Positions 11,273 through 22,364 of a DNA stretch of 64,000 nucleotides are shown here, piece by piece (the first letter of the stretch is position 1; each line of letters starts with the position of its first letter). Source of the DNA: Isoetes taiwanensis (Eukaryota > Streptophyta > Lycopodiopsida > Isoetales > Isoetaceae); NCBI GenBank assembly GCA_021234155.1, contig JAJEKV010000072.1:6759335-6823334 (forward strand), read 5' to 3'. A program made the position numbers and the translations under genes. A model generated the notes under the pieces. That model worked only from the letters and a program-made list of their open reading frames with translations, did not search any database and was not told where the DNA came from.

Positions 11273-11767
11273 ACATATCTATCTATCTATACTCTATATA
11301 TGTTCTTATGTTTGTCGCGCTTATCCGACCGTCCGTTTGAGATCCGATGGCTCACGTGGCTTTGGGACGTATCCTACGGCCCAGATGGCTTAGGAGTTTA
11401 TATATAATCCGTATAGACACGATCCTACGGTCCAGGTTGATCTGATCCTGACCGTCGGTCCGAGATCCTACGGCTCATGTGGCTTTGGGGCATATCGTAC
11501 GGCCCAAATGGCTTGGGAGTTTGTTTGTAGCTTATATGTAAGCGATCCTACGGTCCAGATTGATTCGATCCTGATCGTCGATCCAGGATCTGACGGCTCA
11601 CGTGGCTTGGCACATACTCTATGGTGCACATGGCTTTGGGAATTATATGTAATTGATCCTATGGCTTATGTTGCGTGAGATCTCGACCCTTGATCGGGTC
11701 CAAGATCCTACGGCCCAAGTTGAATGCTCATCCCTTAGGAAAAGGCTTTTAAAATTTTTATGTTGTG

Positions 11768-11830
11768 TGGGGGATTCGAACCCTGGCCATTAACCCCCTA
11801 GGCCCCCATTCTAACCACTAGACCAAGCAT
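11768..11830 (-). promoter_or_regulatory. Internal Pol III promoter (tRNA-like A and B boxes), copy A1
   Basis: On the minus strand an A box TGGTCTAGTGG (11825-11815) is followed by a B box GGTTCGAATCC (11782-11772); both fit the consensus. The cloverleaf around them is imperfect, so this is tRNA-derived rather than a working tRNA gene. Confidence 0.7.
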
Positions 11831-11909
11831 TAATTTCATAAATAATTTACACATGTACTTAAAGGTAATGTTCCCATTAAGATAAAATAGAGTATAACAT
11901 TCTAGCTAG

Positions 11910-11977
11910 TTCAAGAAGGTTCTAGAATGTTCTGGAAGGCTCTAGAAAGTTCTAGAATCTTCTAGAAAGTTCTAGAA
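11910..11977. promoter_or_regulatory. Heat-shock-element array (14 alternating pentamers)
   Basis: TTC and GAA alternate every five bases through the block (TTCnnGAAnnTTC...), with one TTC changed to CTC. This is the known nGAAn binding pattern of heat shock transcription factors, which normally need three units. Weaker scattered units continue to about 12185. Confidence 0.7.
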
Positions 11978-13255
11978 ACATAAGAGAATCTAGGGGGGAT
12001 CTAAGAAAATTCTTCCAGAAAGTTCCAAATTGTTCTAATAAGTTTTAGAATGTTCTAGAATGTAGGGGAATCTATGGGAATGTAAGGAAATCTAGGGAAA
12101 TACTTCCAGAAAGTTCTAGAATATATTGAAAGACTTAGAATGTTCCAGAAAGTCTTAGAATATTCTAAAAAGTTCTAGAATGTAAAGGAATCCAGAAGAA
12201 TCTAATAGAATGTAAGCAAATCTTATAAAATGTAAGAGAATCTAGGAAAATATTTACAAGCCTAAGGGAATCTCTTAAAATCTGGAGGATCTAAAGGAAT
12301 CTTCATAAAATCTAAGGGAATCTAAGAAAATGTTGATGAAATCTTAGAGTATCTAAGGGAATCTTTATAGAATCTCTTTGAATCTAAGGGCAATCTAATA
12401 AAATCTAAATGAATCTAAGAGAATCTAAGGGGATCTTCATAGAATCTTGAAGAATCTACGGAAATTTAATGGAATCTAAAGGGAATCTTATAAAGTTAGA
12501 GAAATGCTCGCGAACCCTCTAAGAGAACCTTGGTAGAATCTTAGAGAATCTATGAATTTAGAGTATTCTCACTCAAGAGATTCTTTTACAAGAACTTGCA
12601 CGTAGGAACATGCTAAAACTTGAACATGCACCGTAGGACGCATTAAATTTCTTGTTTTTATATATGTTCTTATGTTTGTCGCGCTTATCCGGCCGTTGAT
12701 CCGAGATCCTATGGCTCACGTGGCTTTGGGACGTATCCTATGGCCCAGATGGCTTGGAAGTTTCTATATAGATTCTATATAGACGATCCTACGGTCCAGG
12801 TTGATCTTGATCTTGATCGTCGGTCTGAGATCCTACGGCTCACGTTGCTTGGGGACATATCCTACGGTGCACATGGCTTTGGGAATTATATGTAATAGAT
12901 ACTGCGGTCCAAATTGTTCTTGATCCTAATCATCGATCTAGAATCTTACGGCTCACGTAGCTTGGCACATATCCTACGGTGCACATGGCTTTGGGAATTA
13001 TATGTAATAGATCCTACGGTCCAGATTGTTCTTGATCTTGATCGTCGATCTAGGATCTTACGGCTCCGGTGGCTTGGCACATATCCTACAGTGCACATGA
13101 CTTTGGGAATTATATGTAATAGATCCTATGGTTCATGTTGCTTTAATTATTGTCACGTGGTGAGATCTCGACCCTTGATCAGGTCCAAGATCCTATGGCC
13201 CATGTTGAATGCCCGTCCCTTAAGGAGAGGCTTTTAAAATGTTTATGTTGTGTAG

Positions 13256-13313
13256 GGGATTTGAACCCTGGTTATCAACCCCCCAGCCCCCCATTCTAAC
13301 CACTAAACCAAGC
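13256..13313 (-). promoter_or_regulatory. Internal Pol III promoter, copy A2
   Basis: A box TGGTTTAGTGG (13310-13300) and B box GGTTCAAATCC (13267-13257) on the minus strand, both consensus. Confidence 0.65.
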
Positions 13314-13389
13314 ATTTATTCCATAAATAACTTTAATTCCATAAATAACCTAATATTCTAAAAGATAAAGTAGAGTATAACATTCTAGA

Positions 13390-13457
13390 TTTAAGAAAGT
13401 TCTAGAATGTTCTGGAAGGCTCTAGAAAGTTCTAGAATCTTCTAGAAAGTTTTAGAA
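13390..13457. promoter_or_regulatory. Heat-shock-element array, copy A2
   Basis: Alternating GAA/TTC pentamers as in copy A1, with a few decayed units at the edges. Confidence 0.6.
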
Positions 13458-13699
13458 CATAAGAAAATCTAGGAAGAATCTAAGAAAATCCTTCCAGAAT
13501 GTTCCAAATTGTAAAAATAAGTTCTAGAATGTTCTAGAATGTAGGGGAATCTACAGGAATGTAAGGGAATCTAGAAAAATACTTCCAAAAAGTTCTAGGA
13601 TATTTTGAAAGTTTTAAAATGTTTCAAAAGGTCCTAGAATGTTTTAAAAAGTTCTAGAATGTAAAAGAATCCAAGAGAATCTAACGGAATCTAAGAAAA

Positions 13700-13727
13700 C
13701 TAGTAATGATGCCCGGCGTTGCCGGGC
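13700..13727 (-). other. Helitron 3' terminus: hairpin and CTAG
   Basis: A seven-pair GC stem with a three-base loop lies 7 bases inside the CTAG end. Confidence 0.85.
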
Positions 13728-14267
13728 ATAAGTACTTTCATATTGCAAGGAACGAAAAAGTTGTAGATGTAACAAAGTTGTCCGTGTCAGGTGTGTTGAG
13801 TTGCCCTAGCATGAGAATTAATTGTGTTGTATTTGAATTTATGCATTTGTAGATTGACACAAATAAATTATGAATTTAGATATTGTAATAACACTGGCTA
13901 TTTTTTATGAAAATTTTAGTGTCCTATGGAAGGTAAAGTCATGAATGGTTGAGAGAAAATGGATGATGTGTAGAATAAATGTTGGGACATGCAATCAAAT
14001 GTGAAAGGGCACTGTCTTGAGGTCGAAGAAAATTAAGGATGCACTACAACAGTTTGAAACCCATGCACTCATGCAGAATTACAAACAAATGGGTCAATGT
14101 TGCCGGGCTTTGTCAACAATATATGAGGTTGGGGATGCTGTGTTAGTGTCATGCATGGTTGTAGTTGTCATATATAAAGGAAGAGATGAACACAATAATA
14201 AGCAGTCGTTAGTAAGAATTCAAGGAACGAAGCTTACAACATTGGATAAAATAAACAATGTGCCTTA

Positions 14268-14304
14268 GAGGGGAAGTGCAATGTGTATCTATTGTGTGCC
14301 TTAG
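14268..14304. repeat. Target-site duplication of the inserted LINE, left copy (37 bp)
   Basis: Matches 15447-15483 with about three mismatches (GAGGGGAAGTGCA start, CTTAG end). The unusual length fits target-primed reverse transcription. Confidence 0.8.
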
Positions 14305-15446
14305 AGGAAGGAAGGAAGGAAGGAAGGTACTTTTATCGTCCACAGAGACCAGTCGGTCTATGGGACCCAATACAAAAACGCAGCAAGCGGATTACTGCCC
14401 GGATTAAAAAACCCCCGCCCCGAAGGGTTTTCGAGGGAAAAACCGTGGCAGCAATCAGCCTGCTGACAAACTAACATACAAAATGCAGAAACACCCAAAT
14501 ATATACAATCATGCACCGCACCCGCAGTGCCTAATCAGCGAGCAGCCAGGCGGGGGCAAAGGTGACCTCGCAGGTCCAGTACCTCCTGAATGTACGACCC
14601 CAGGGCACGTACTGACGGTGTGTTCATCAGCAAATGTAAGGGCAAGTCCGGCCGTACTAAGAGAGCGATCCGCCCTGGACCGGACTGACCAACTGGCAAC
14701 TCGGAAAGTGTGAGGCTCATCCTCAATGGCACCCGGATTTGACAAAGACCGACAGAGCCGCCCCTGGCGGGGGCTCCCAATCCACCGCCCGCCTCGATCG
14801 CGAAGATGGTGGGCACCTGTGCGAATGGAGGCAACGAGTCTGCGCTTTTTCAGGGGCAGCTGGGAACGCAGGTAGAGCTGTGGGCCCCGGGCTAACACGG
14901 GGTTGATGTGCTCTTCGGAATGGGCCGTTTTGACCTTCTCTAGAGCGCCGGGGTCCCAGAGCTTGCCAAGGAAACAAGCGCCTAGGTACTCCCGCAGTCG
15001 CCACGATCGACCGTTGTGTCCACCGCGACGCGACCAGGTTCCCCGCGACGTTCCATCCTGGCGAACCCATCGATCTCTCTTTACCCCTCCAACGGGCCCT
15101 AAGCCGCCGCGGACTCATTGCCACGATTGTAAGCCGGTCGCGGAGCCGAGCACCACCCATAGTAACCACTTTACGAAAATAGGCGATGTGTCTATCAAGG
15201 GCCGCCCACCGGCGGTAAGAATCCGATTTCTGCAGCCCGAGAATCGATAGGGAACTGAAGGTTTCACCCCAAGTGCCCGTGCCAAAAATGCCTTCTGCAC
15301 CTGCTCCAAGTCATTCCATGTCGCCAAAGAAACGACCGGGCCCCAAACCTCGACCCGTCTGAAGGAAGGCCAGGCTCGACCGGTAGGAGCAGATGTGACC
15401 CGATGGCCCCAATCATAGAGCTCGCGGTGGTATTTGTTACGCATGA
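14305..15446 (-). mobile_element. 5'-truncated LINE with (GGAA)n tail, inserted in the Helitron
   Basis: On the minus strand the fragment encodes the end of the reverse-transcriptase region (EVWGPVVSLATWNDLEQVQKAFL phrase in pieces) and the C-terminal region ending in a zinc-like motif with RTGAHHLR, with several frameshifts. The 3' UTR contains a GGATTAAAAAACCCC hairpin block (about 14390-14470). The 3' end at 14327 is followed by a (AAGG)n tail at 14305-14326. It is flanked by a 37-base target duplication. GC content is clearly higher than in its surroundings. Confidence 0.8.
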
Positions 15447-15483
15447 GAGGGGAAGTGCAATGTATATCTATTGTGAGTCTTAG
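15447..15483. repeat. Target-site duplication of the inserted LINE, right copy
   Basis: Partner of 14268-14304. Confidence 0.8.
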
Positions 15484-16085
15484 GTATTCTGTGTTGTGTT
15501 TGTGTTGCAAGGATAGTGTAAAACAATTTATGAGCATGCTTACATTGGTGTTTTTGTTTTTGCAGTTACTGTCGTATCTTTTTTGACACGTCTTTCTAGG
15601 AATGGATGACCATTATGTAATGAGGATTCATATGATTAATTTATGTGAAGCACCTGTGCCTAACCCCCTTAATTAATGCTTTGTTTGTGTTGGTAGGTAT
15701 GTATAAAACTATAGAATTTAAATTCCAAACTATTTTCTAAATTCATCTACGTTTGCTAGGACTCAAAACTTTTGAGATACACAAAACTTTCGAGATACTT
15801 TCAAGAGCATCTAGTATCGTGTAGTTGGGGAGAATTGGATCGTTGCCTACTCTATTAAATCCTTTGAGCTTGCATCCAGTTCTTGGAGATTCCTTCCCGA
15901 CACTCCTTCCAACATTCAGTGCTGTCTAAGGTCCTAGAAGATTTTCCAAATTTCCAGAGGATCCCATAAATTCCTTAAAAGACTATCTTAAGATGTACAT
16001 GAAATTTACTCTCCTGATTTAGAAAAAAGGACTTATCCACATCCATATGAAGTAGCATCTGATTACTCTATTTCATTTTGCTGAA
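15484..16085. other. Helitron interior, nothing recognised
   Basis: AT-rich sequence without a coding signal that I can support. Confidence 0.5.
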
Positions 16086-16390
16086 ATCAAAATATGCTGC
16101 ATGAGGATATCAAACCAGGTAAACTTAGGTTGTTGAGCATCTTGAAAGCAAATTGTGGGCAGATTGAAGAAGTGCACACGGTCTTCCACAACCTTCCTTC
16201 CTTCTCTTGATCTTGCGTCTTGGAGTATAATGAGCGCTGGATATTCCATGCCTCAGAATGTTATAGCAGCATGTTGCGAGAGGCCATATACCGACAAAGT
16301 CACATTTTTAGGCACTTTAAAAGTGTGCATCAGCATTTGTAATCAATCTGGAAGATCTATTCACGGAGAGATTACCGAGACAATCTAATA
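16086..16390 (+). pseudogene. Captured PPR gene fragment
   Basis: Translation shows PPR-type phrases: CGQIEEVHTVFHNLPS, DLASWSIMSAGYS and KVTFLGTLKVC followed by GRSIHGEI, i.e. parts of two to three repeats. The frame changes between pieces, and no start or complete gene is present. It is a fragment carried inside the Helitron and is not the same as the gene at 6173-8371. Confidence 0.65.
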
Positions 16391-17554
16391 GCAATTCTGA
16401 CTCTAAAGTCTACGCAGTATGACATTTTGAACTGGTTAATCATAAGATAACTAATAGGATAGAACGAAAATAACCAATAGGCCCATTGCAATCCTTAACT
16501 GACATCAGCTTAAAAGTTGAGTTGTTTTAGCTGGGCAACTTGCAACATACAACACTAAAATTGTTGTATTAAATAATTTCAGCCCAAATTGCTCACACTC
16601 TGAGATTCTTCGTGATTAAGATGATACGTGTCAATTTGATGCCCTGGACCAAAATCGCTGAGATTGAATCAGAATGTTGAATTTCCTGGCAACTTTTTGC
16701 CGCAAGTAATCCATACAAAACGTAAATAACTATAAAAGTGCCCCATGACATGTCCAAATGACGACTCAAGTTTAGTTAGCCTATTATGCCAACATTGATA
16801 AGCCCGACAGAAAATCATTCACAAAGAATGCTTTACCTTGCGCAGATGGGTTTGATGAACCAGTATCAGATCCATTACTTGGCCAGTTCTTTGCACGTAA
16901 GAATCACCAATTCTAGTCGAAAAATAGAGATTATCTGGACTGCATGATCACCACATTTCGTCCCAAAAGCAGGAAGCATGCATTTTCAAAAAATAAGTTG
17001 CTAAGGGTTTCTTTCTGCACATGCCACCCTCTCTCTAGCTATTTTTTTGTGCATTCAGTGCTATCTCTACACAATAGAATCCTGATTACAAAGGCCACAT
17101 TACTGCCTGGATAGATAATTAAGGCAGAGCTTGCGTCTTCACTACTGTGCATATTACATTAGAGCCAAGACCTTTTTTTTTTGTCAAAATAGCACCCATG
17201 TTATAACTGCATAACAAATAGACTGTTCACATGGGCTTTTCATTTTGTCACGACATTTTATTTCATATGTACGCAATAAAGAACTGTACGCAGGATAATT
17301 CAGGATATGATAATATAATGCTGCGCAATGCTGATGTAGATGGTTCACTGGATCAGATGCAGATATCTTCAAAACATGTATTAACAATCTGCTTCAGCGC
17401 AAATAAAGTAAGAACATATGTGCTAAGCTGCAATTTTCTAGTAAAACAATAAATGTAAACATTAATAAAGACAGGGGAAAACTTTCAAAGCATCGGAGTT
17501 ATTTTAGCAAAGGACAGGGAAAAGCTTTCAAATATGAGAGCTATTTTATCAAAT
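16391..17554. other. Helitron interior, nothing recognised
   Basis: AT-rich; a short T run at 17172. No supported gene. Confidence 0.5.
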
Positions 17555-17697
17555 GTGCTCCATTGGTCAGTCCACGAAGGTCAGCAACAGTTACACGCAA
17601 TTCTTTAAGACTTTGCTCAATCTGTGCTAGATCTGGCAATGACTTTGCGAATGCATAATCTGCAATACTCAATCTGGTCAGAGATGCAGCCAAATGC
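17555..17697 (-). pseudogene. Exon-like helical fragment (unknown gene)
   Basis: An open minus-strand stretch of about 48 codons reads as a Leu/Ala-rich helix (SLTRLSIADYAFAKS, then IEQSLKELRVTVADLRG). It looks like a real exon by composition but I cannot name the family. It lies on the strand opposite to the adjacent DUF616 fragment, which fits piecemeal capture by the Helitron. Confidence 0.3.
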
Positions 17698-18153
17698 AAA
17701 AATGTGAGAATAGCCTATGCAGAAGATATTCCATGTGGCTTTGTCAATCATCCTTCAACTGGCTTCATAATAGCAGAAAGGGATAAGATAGAAATGGATA
17801 AGCGTACACGCTTAGTTGTAATAACAGCAATATTTGGTGCTCATGATGATCTTCTATAGCCAAAGCATATGGATACAGTTTCTTCAAGGAATGTCTGTTT
17901 TTTGGCCCTTGTAGACAGGGAGACCCTTAATATTCTGCAAAAGACAGGAAAAGAACTTGATCCTATAACATACAAAGTTGGCTTCTGGCACATAATTCTG
18001 GTAGAAAAAATGCCCTATAAAACTCAGCATGCAATGAATACACTTATACTAAAGCATTTACCCCATGGATTGTTTTCCAACAGCGCAATCTCCCACCAAT
18101 TGACCGGAAAGGGGGACCAATTAGCGTTCCCATATAGGGACCACAATCTCTAG
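17698..18153 (+). pseudogene. Captured DUF616 (TOD1/MUCI70-like) gene fragment
   Basis: The translation contains CGFVNHPSTGF, LVVITAIFGAHDD, NVCFLALVDRETL and VGFWHIILVEKMPY then LPHGLFSNS, matching in order the known plant DUF616 pattern (GF..., VVxAIFGxYD, VCFxxFVDxET, VGxWRIVVVxxLPY, HRLFPNA). The family includes TOD1 and the pectin/xylan-related MUCI70 proteins of the Golgi. An in-frame TAG at 17857-17859 and the decayed C-terminal part show that it is dead. It was probably carried in by the Helitron. Confidence 0.65.
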
Positions 18154-19806
18154 AGTTGTTGATTGTAAGTTATACTGTTGTTGAGATCACTATGCTCCTG
18201 TTGCAATAATGACATTCATTTTTATTATACTTCTAATCCATCATAAAATTTGTTGAGCACTTGGGCTTACAAATGAAGATGGAAGCTGGCATTTTGAACA
18301 TGCACAGAAAAGAAATATCATTCAAAATATGACTCTTAAGACCATCACAGCAAAATAATGCCCAAGATGCTTGAAAGAGAATATATGAGCGCTTTCGCTC
18401 ATTATGTCAAACACAAATCTATCTATTCCTTGCATCCACTGCAGATATGTGCATGAAATGCATTTATAAAAGCATCAACCAACAATCTAAACTAAGCAAT
18501 AGTATGGAGTAAACAATAAGTATCATGCCATTAATAAGGGAAGAAGTGCTTACAATAATATCAATTAACTTATCTTCCTTGAATTTTAGCATGTAATCTG
18601 TGTGAAAGACAGGTATACAAATGTTGTAAGTATATAAGGTAAGCAAATACTAAGTGAGAAGAAAAGAGCATATCTGCACATCTCAAACTCCATCATATAC
18701 AGTTTAATCAACATCCTTTGTTTCTTGATTTTGCATCTGAAGCAAAAAGACTAATTTACCATGCCAAAATCTTTGAAACACAATCCAAAATAGTTTGCAA
18801 ACAAAGATAACCTTAAAAATAAAGCCCTGACTGACCTGCAAATCAGATGCACGATTCAAACTGCAGCTTTTTGTGCCTTGTAAAAGTTGTGTTTGCAAAA
18901 CACTTCCTACTTCAAATCCGGAAAAGACCAAAACCTGGGCATTCAAAATTCCAATCACAAAGTTACAGCCATATCTTCACACAAAAATACACACAAAAAG
19001 CAATGCAACATGTCTTCATGAGGATGCCATGATTTGGTCATTTAACCACAATGCATCAAAGCTTGTTTACCTCCAACAAATCCTGGCTCCAACATGCAAA
19101 GAATAGAAGACAATACTTTGCAGCAATTACATTAGGTTTACAAAACTTTTTCCTTTAGTCTATTGTCCACAATCATCAAAAATATGTACATATAGAAAGG
19201 AAAAAAATAAAACAAAGTATGCTGACCATAGGAATGATGGCCACAGATACAAACTTGATTCATGCTCTGCCATCTGGAAACCTAATCCTTCCTACCATCT
19301 AAGCTAGCCATGGATTGCATCATCCATAGCTGGCACCAAGGAAAGCCTGCACCAAGGAAACGTCCACCTTCTTAGTTGTTTGTCAACCAAATAAAAATGC
19401 TTGATATTCCAAGTTTACCTGCTTAGTTGTAGTCATCCATTAGAACACTAAACCTTGAATAGCTCTGATCACCCCTGTGATCTCCAAGACTTTGCGAACC
19501 TGGCACCATCGATCCTGCCGATTTTAGAAAATGTTCCCATCCTGAAACCCAAATCTATAGCAGGCCCAAGGTCTTCCACCCGTCCTCCATTCCGTTCATC
19601 GTGCAGATGCATGCCGGATTGGAAGACTCGAAATCAGAAAGGGGCAAATTTGGACCCAAAATCAAGGCTAACGAAATTTTTCCGATTTTTGGCAAATGGG
19701 AATTGTTTTTCGGCCGCTAAAACCTTCAAAACCTTAGGAAATCAAATTAAGAAAAATTTCCAAAAACTTTTCGGAACCCCGGAAAAACCAAATTTAAACA
19801 ATAGGA
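18154..19806. other. Helitron 5' portion, nothing recognised
   Basis: No supported gene. The last 350 bases form an open frame on the plus strand (19455-19814) with many Pro and Lys codons; this is probably noncoding terminal sequence of the Helitron. Confidence 0.45.
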
Positions 19807-20340
19807 TATCATAAAATGTAAAAGAATCTAGGAAAATATATATAAGTCTAAGGGAATCTCTTGAAATTTAGGAGAATCTACGGGAATCTTCATAAAATCT
19901 AAGGGAATCTAAGAAAATGTTGATGAAATCTTAGAGTATCTAGAGGAATCTTTATAGAATCTTTGTGAATCTCATATAATATAAGGGAACCTAGGGCAAT
20001 CTCATAAAATCTAAAGGGATCTAAGGGAATCTAAGGGAATCTTCATAGAATCTTGGAGAATCTAGGGAAATCTAATGGAATCTAGAGGTAATCTTCATAG
20101 AATGCAAGGAACCTTATAAAATCTAAGGGAATGTAATGGAATGGAATCTTATAAAATTTAGAGGAATCTTCACGAAACCTCTAAGAGAACCTTGGTAGAA
20201 TCTTAGAGAATCTATGAATTTAGAGTATTCTCAAGAGATTCTTTTAGAATGTAGGGCACGACAGGAACTTGCACCGTAGAAACATGCTAAAACTGGAACA
20301 ATGTGACGAAGGACGTAGTAAATTTTTTGTATATATATGA
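19807..20340 (-). mobile_element. HSE/Pol III repeat element, copy A2, part after the Helitron
   Basis: AATCTAAGGGAATCT-type arrays continue exactly where 13699 stopped and run to the element end at AAATTTTTTGTATATATATG. The distal part matches copy A1 at 12230-12655. Confidence 0.75.
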
Positions 20341-20769
20341 AGAAACTAGAATGCATATAAAGGTAATATATAATGAATATGTATAAGAGCCCAAAGGGCA
20401 AGCAAAAACATAGAAACAAGAATGCTCAAAATGGTCAACAGGATCAAGAGCAAGAAGACTTTAATTGAGACAAGGAAGATCATGAGCATGAACAAGAGCA
20501 AGAGAAAGGGCTAGGCACAAGAGTGAAGCCTATAACTAGCATTGAATCAGGTTTTGTCATAGTCAAACATCTCTATATATAGTGCCCTATTGCATGAACT
20601 CCAATAGTGTATGTACGCTACTTAGAAATGTTTGGCATAACTCTATGATCATTGCAATTGTGCACTTGGAAAGAGTCGATGACTTGCAATAAAAAGATTG
20701 TTGGTTCAAAACCCATCTTTGACATAAGCTTTGACATAGCTGCATGGACACATCCAGCATCTCCTAGAG
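20341..20769. other. Intergenic, nothing recognised
   Basis: Purine-rich (ACAAGAGCAAGAG-type) sequence; no supported gene. Confidence 0.5.
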
Positions 20770-21480
20770 GTAACCCCATTGAAGCCATCTCCATCAGCAC
20801 ATCAAGCAACTGTTTAGGTGGAATCAACTCAACATAGCGAGCCGGAATGTGGGTGAATGCCCCCATTGAAGCCATCTCCATCAAGCAGCTGTTTAGGTGG
20901 AATCAACTCAACATAGCGAGCCTGAATGTGGGTAAATGCCCCCATTGAAGCCATCTCCATCAGCGCATCAAGCAGCTGTTTAGGTGGAATCAAACTCAAC
21001 ATAACGAGCCTGAATGTGGGTGAATGCCCGATAGTTCTGAAGAGTGTGAGGCTCATCCTCATTGGCACCTGTTAGCAACACTGGCAAGTCATGTCCTCTG
21101 TCGACACGTACCTCCCGAGCCCATTTGTATGTTTCAATTCGGAGGCGATGTGCCCCTGTGCAAATTGAATCTACCAATCTACGCTTCTTCATGGGTAAAT
21201 GTGTCTGTAGGTAATGCTATGGACCCCATGTAAGCATGGGATTGATCTGTCGTTGATAGTATGCCACCTTAACCTATTTCGGAGCACCAACAATTCAAAG
21301 CTTGCTAAGAAAGCAAAGAAAGGCTTTCTGCACCTGCTCTAGATCGACCAAGGATATCATTAGACCTAAGACTTCACCCCATACAAAAGTCGAGCTCCAC
21401 CAAAACCCTGAACAAGTGTGATTCATAGGTCCAGTCATACATCTCTACTTTGTAATTGTAGTTCTACATTGCATGATATG
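20770..21480 (-). mobile_element. Decayed LINE fragment with an internal triplication
   Basis: Minus-strand pieces match the C-terminal part of the LINE at 30744-31625: KKRRLVDSICTGAHRLRIET, then AFTHIQARYVE. Upstream, QVQKAFL-type residues appear near 21330. A block of about 80-90 bases coding for AFTHIQARYVELIPPKQLLD is present three times between about 20775 and 21030, a local tandem amplification. The fragment has many frameshifts. Confidence 0.65.
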
Positions 21481-22349
21481 CGTCCAGTTCATTGTCACTC
21501 ATAACCGGATAGAGGTGTCATAGTATGTGGTGGAAGAGATGAAAATATCATGTTAAAGTCTAGTGGCAAATTGGTTGAATTATTCTTTGAGGTCAAAATC
21601 AACCTAGATTATGTTTATGTACATGGCAAATAGAATCAGACTATTATGGGAAAAATCTGATAAACTTAGAAAAGAAAAGAAGATAAGAATAGAGTATCGG
21701 GTTGAACATGTGGTGGACGATGCTGGCAGAACACGTCTGGGAGATTGAAGCATAAGTCAGATTGATGGTTGGCAATTGACGATTTCGCTGTAGCAGAGAG
21801 ATTGGAAGTAGGAATAAAGGGTTTCTTCATAACCTTTGATATCAATGTTCAAAAGCTTGTACTTGAATCTTGTTGCTTGAGTTTTATATTCAATTGACCT
21901 ATAAATCAACAGTATTAAAGCCACGGCAACATGATTCGCTGCCTCATGCTTAATGCAATTGAAGTGTATAAGGGAGGGTCTGGCTTTCAGATCTAAGAGG
22001 AGAAACGTATTGATGTTTTGAAAGCAGAATATTTGTGGTCTTTGACTGATGATTTTAGACACAATACAATGAATGCAGGTAGTTCTACTGCAGGAGGAGG
22101 CGATACCCCAAGCGCATCAAGTGGCAGTGTTACTGGTGGAACAATAGCATCAGGTGCAGGTGCAAATAGCAGAATGGATGCAAAAATCCATGAAGCTAAA
22201 GCTAATTTATGCAGAATTGGTCCCACTGCTCGAATGGATCTTGGTGTTTCGTTCCCCAGACACCGGCATAAATAGATAGAAGCAACTACTCATAAACGTC
22301 TAGACATTTTTGCCCAGTTGATTAAGGGCATGTCGGTTAGGAACGTTAC
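21481..22349. other. Unrecognised sequence with a Gly/Ser-rich open frame
   Basis: 22018-22275 (plus) encodes 85 residues rich in Gly, Ser, Ala and Thr, with no family that I know. It lies next to an LTR-retrotransposon primer-binding site and may be LTR or leader sequence rather than a gene. Confidence 0.35.
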
Positions 22350-22352
22350 AGT

Positions 22353-22364
22353 TGGTATCAGAGC
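22353..22364 (+). other. Primer-binding site of an LTR retrotransposon (initiator Met tRNA)
   Basis: TGGTATCAGAGC is the standard plant LTR-element primer-binding site complementary to initiator tRNA-Met. It follows an LTR-like end in GTTACA. Confidence 0.7.

Larger units (their letters stand above)
11295..12656 (-). mobile_element. HSE/Pol III repeat element, copy A1
   Basis: Read on the minus strand (sense of the tRNA-like part), the element has: a 5' end of ACAAGAAATTTAA type near 12656; AATCT/AGATTCCC-rich arrays (12190-12580); a heat-shock-element array (11910-11977 as its best block); a tRNA-like promoter (11768-11830); an array of CCGTAGGATC motifs (11340-11720); and a 3' end GACAAACATAAGAACATATATA. 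At least five more copies or parts occur in the window with the same order. No protein is encoded. I see no terminal inverted repeats; junctions lie in TA-rich DNA. It resembles a very large SINE or a satellite-like nonautonomous repeat. Confidence 0.7.
12657..13699 (-). mobile_element. HSE/Pol III repeat element, copy A2, part before the Helitron
   Basis: Same order as copy A1: CCGTAGGATC motifs at about 12690-13200, tRNA-like promoter at 13256-13313, HSE-type array at about 13390-13457, then AATCT-rich repeats. The copy stops abruptly at 13699 where the Helitron begins, and its missing part resumes at 19807. Confidence 0.75.
13700..19806 (-). mobile_element. Nonautonomous Helitron, 6107 bp, inserted in repeat copy A2
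   Basis: On the minus strand it begins TCCTATTG (19806) and ends with the hairpin GCCCGGC-AAC-GCCGGGC type sequence (13727-13711), seven bases, then CTAG (13703-13700). It sits between A (13699) and T (19807). These are the Helitron hallmarks: TC start, 3' hairpin plus CTRR, insertion between A and T, no target duplication. The host repeat continues across the junction, which fixes both ends. No Rep/helicase gene is inside. It carries a LINE (14305-15446), a PPR gene piece, a DUF616 gene piece and an exon-like minus-strand piece. Confidence 0.85.
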
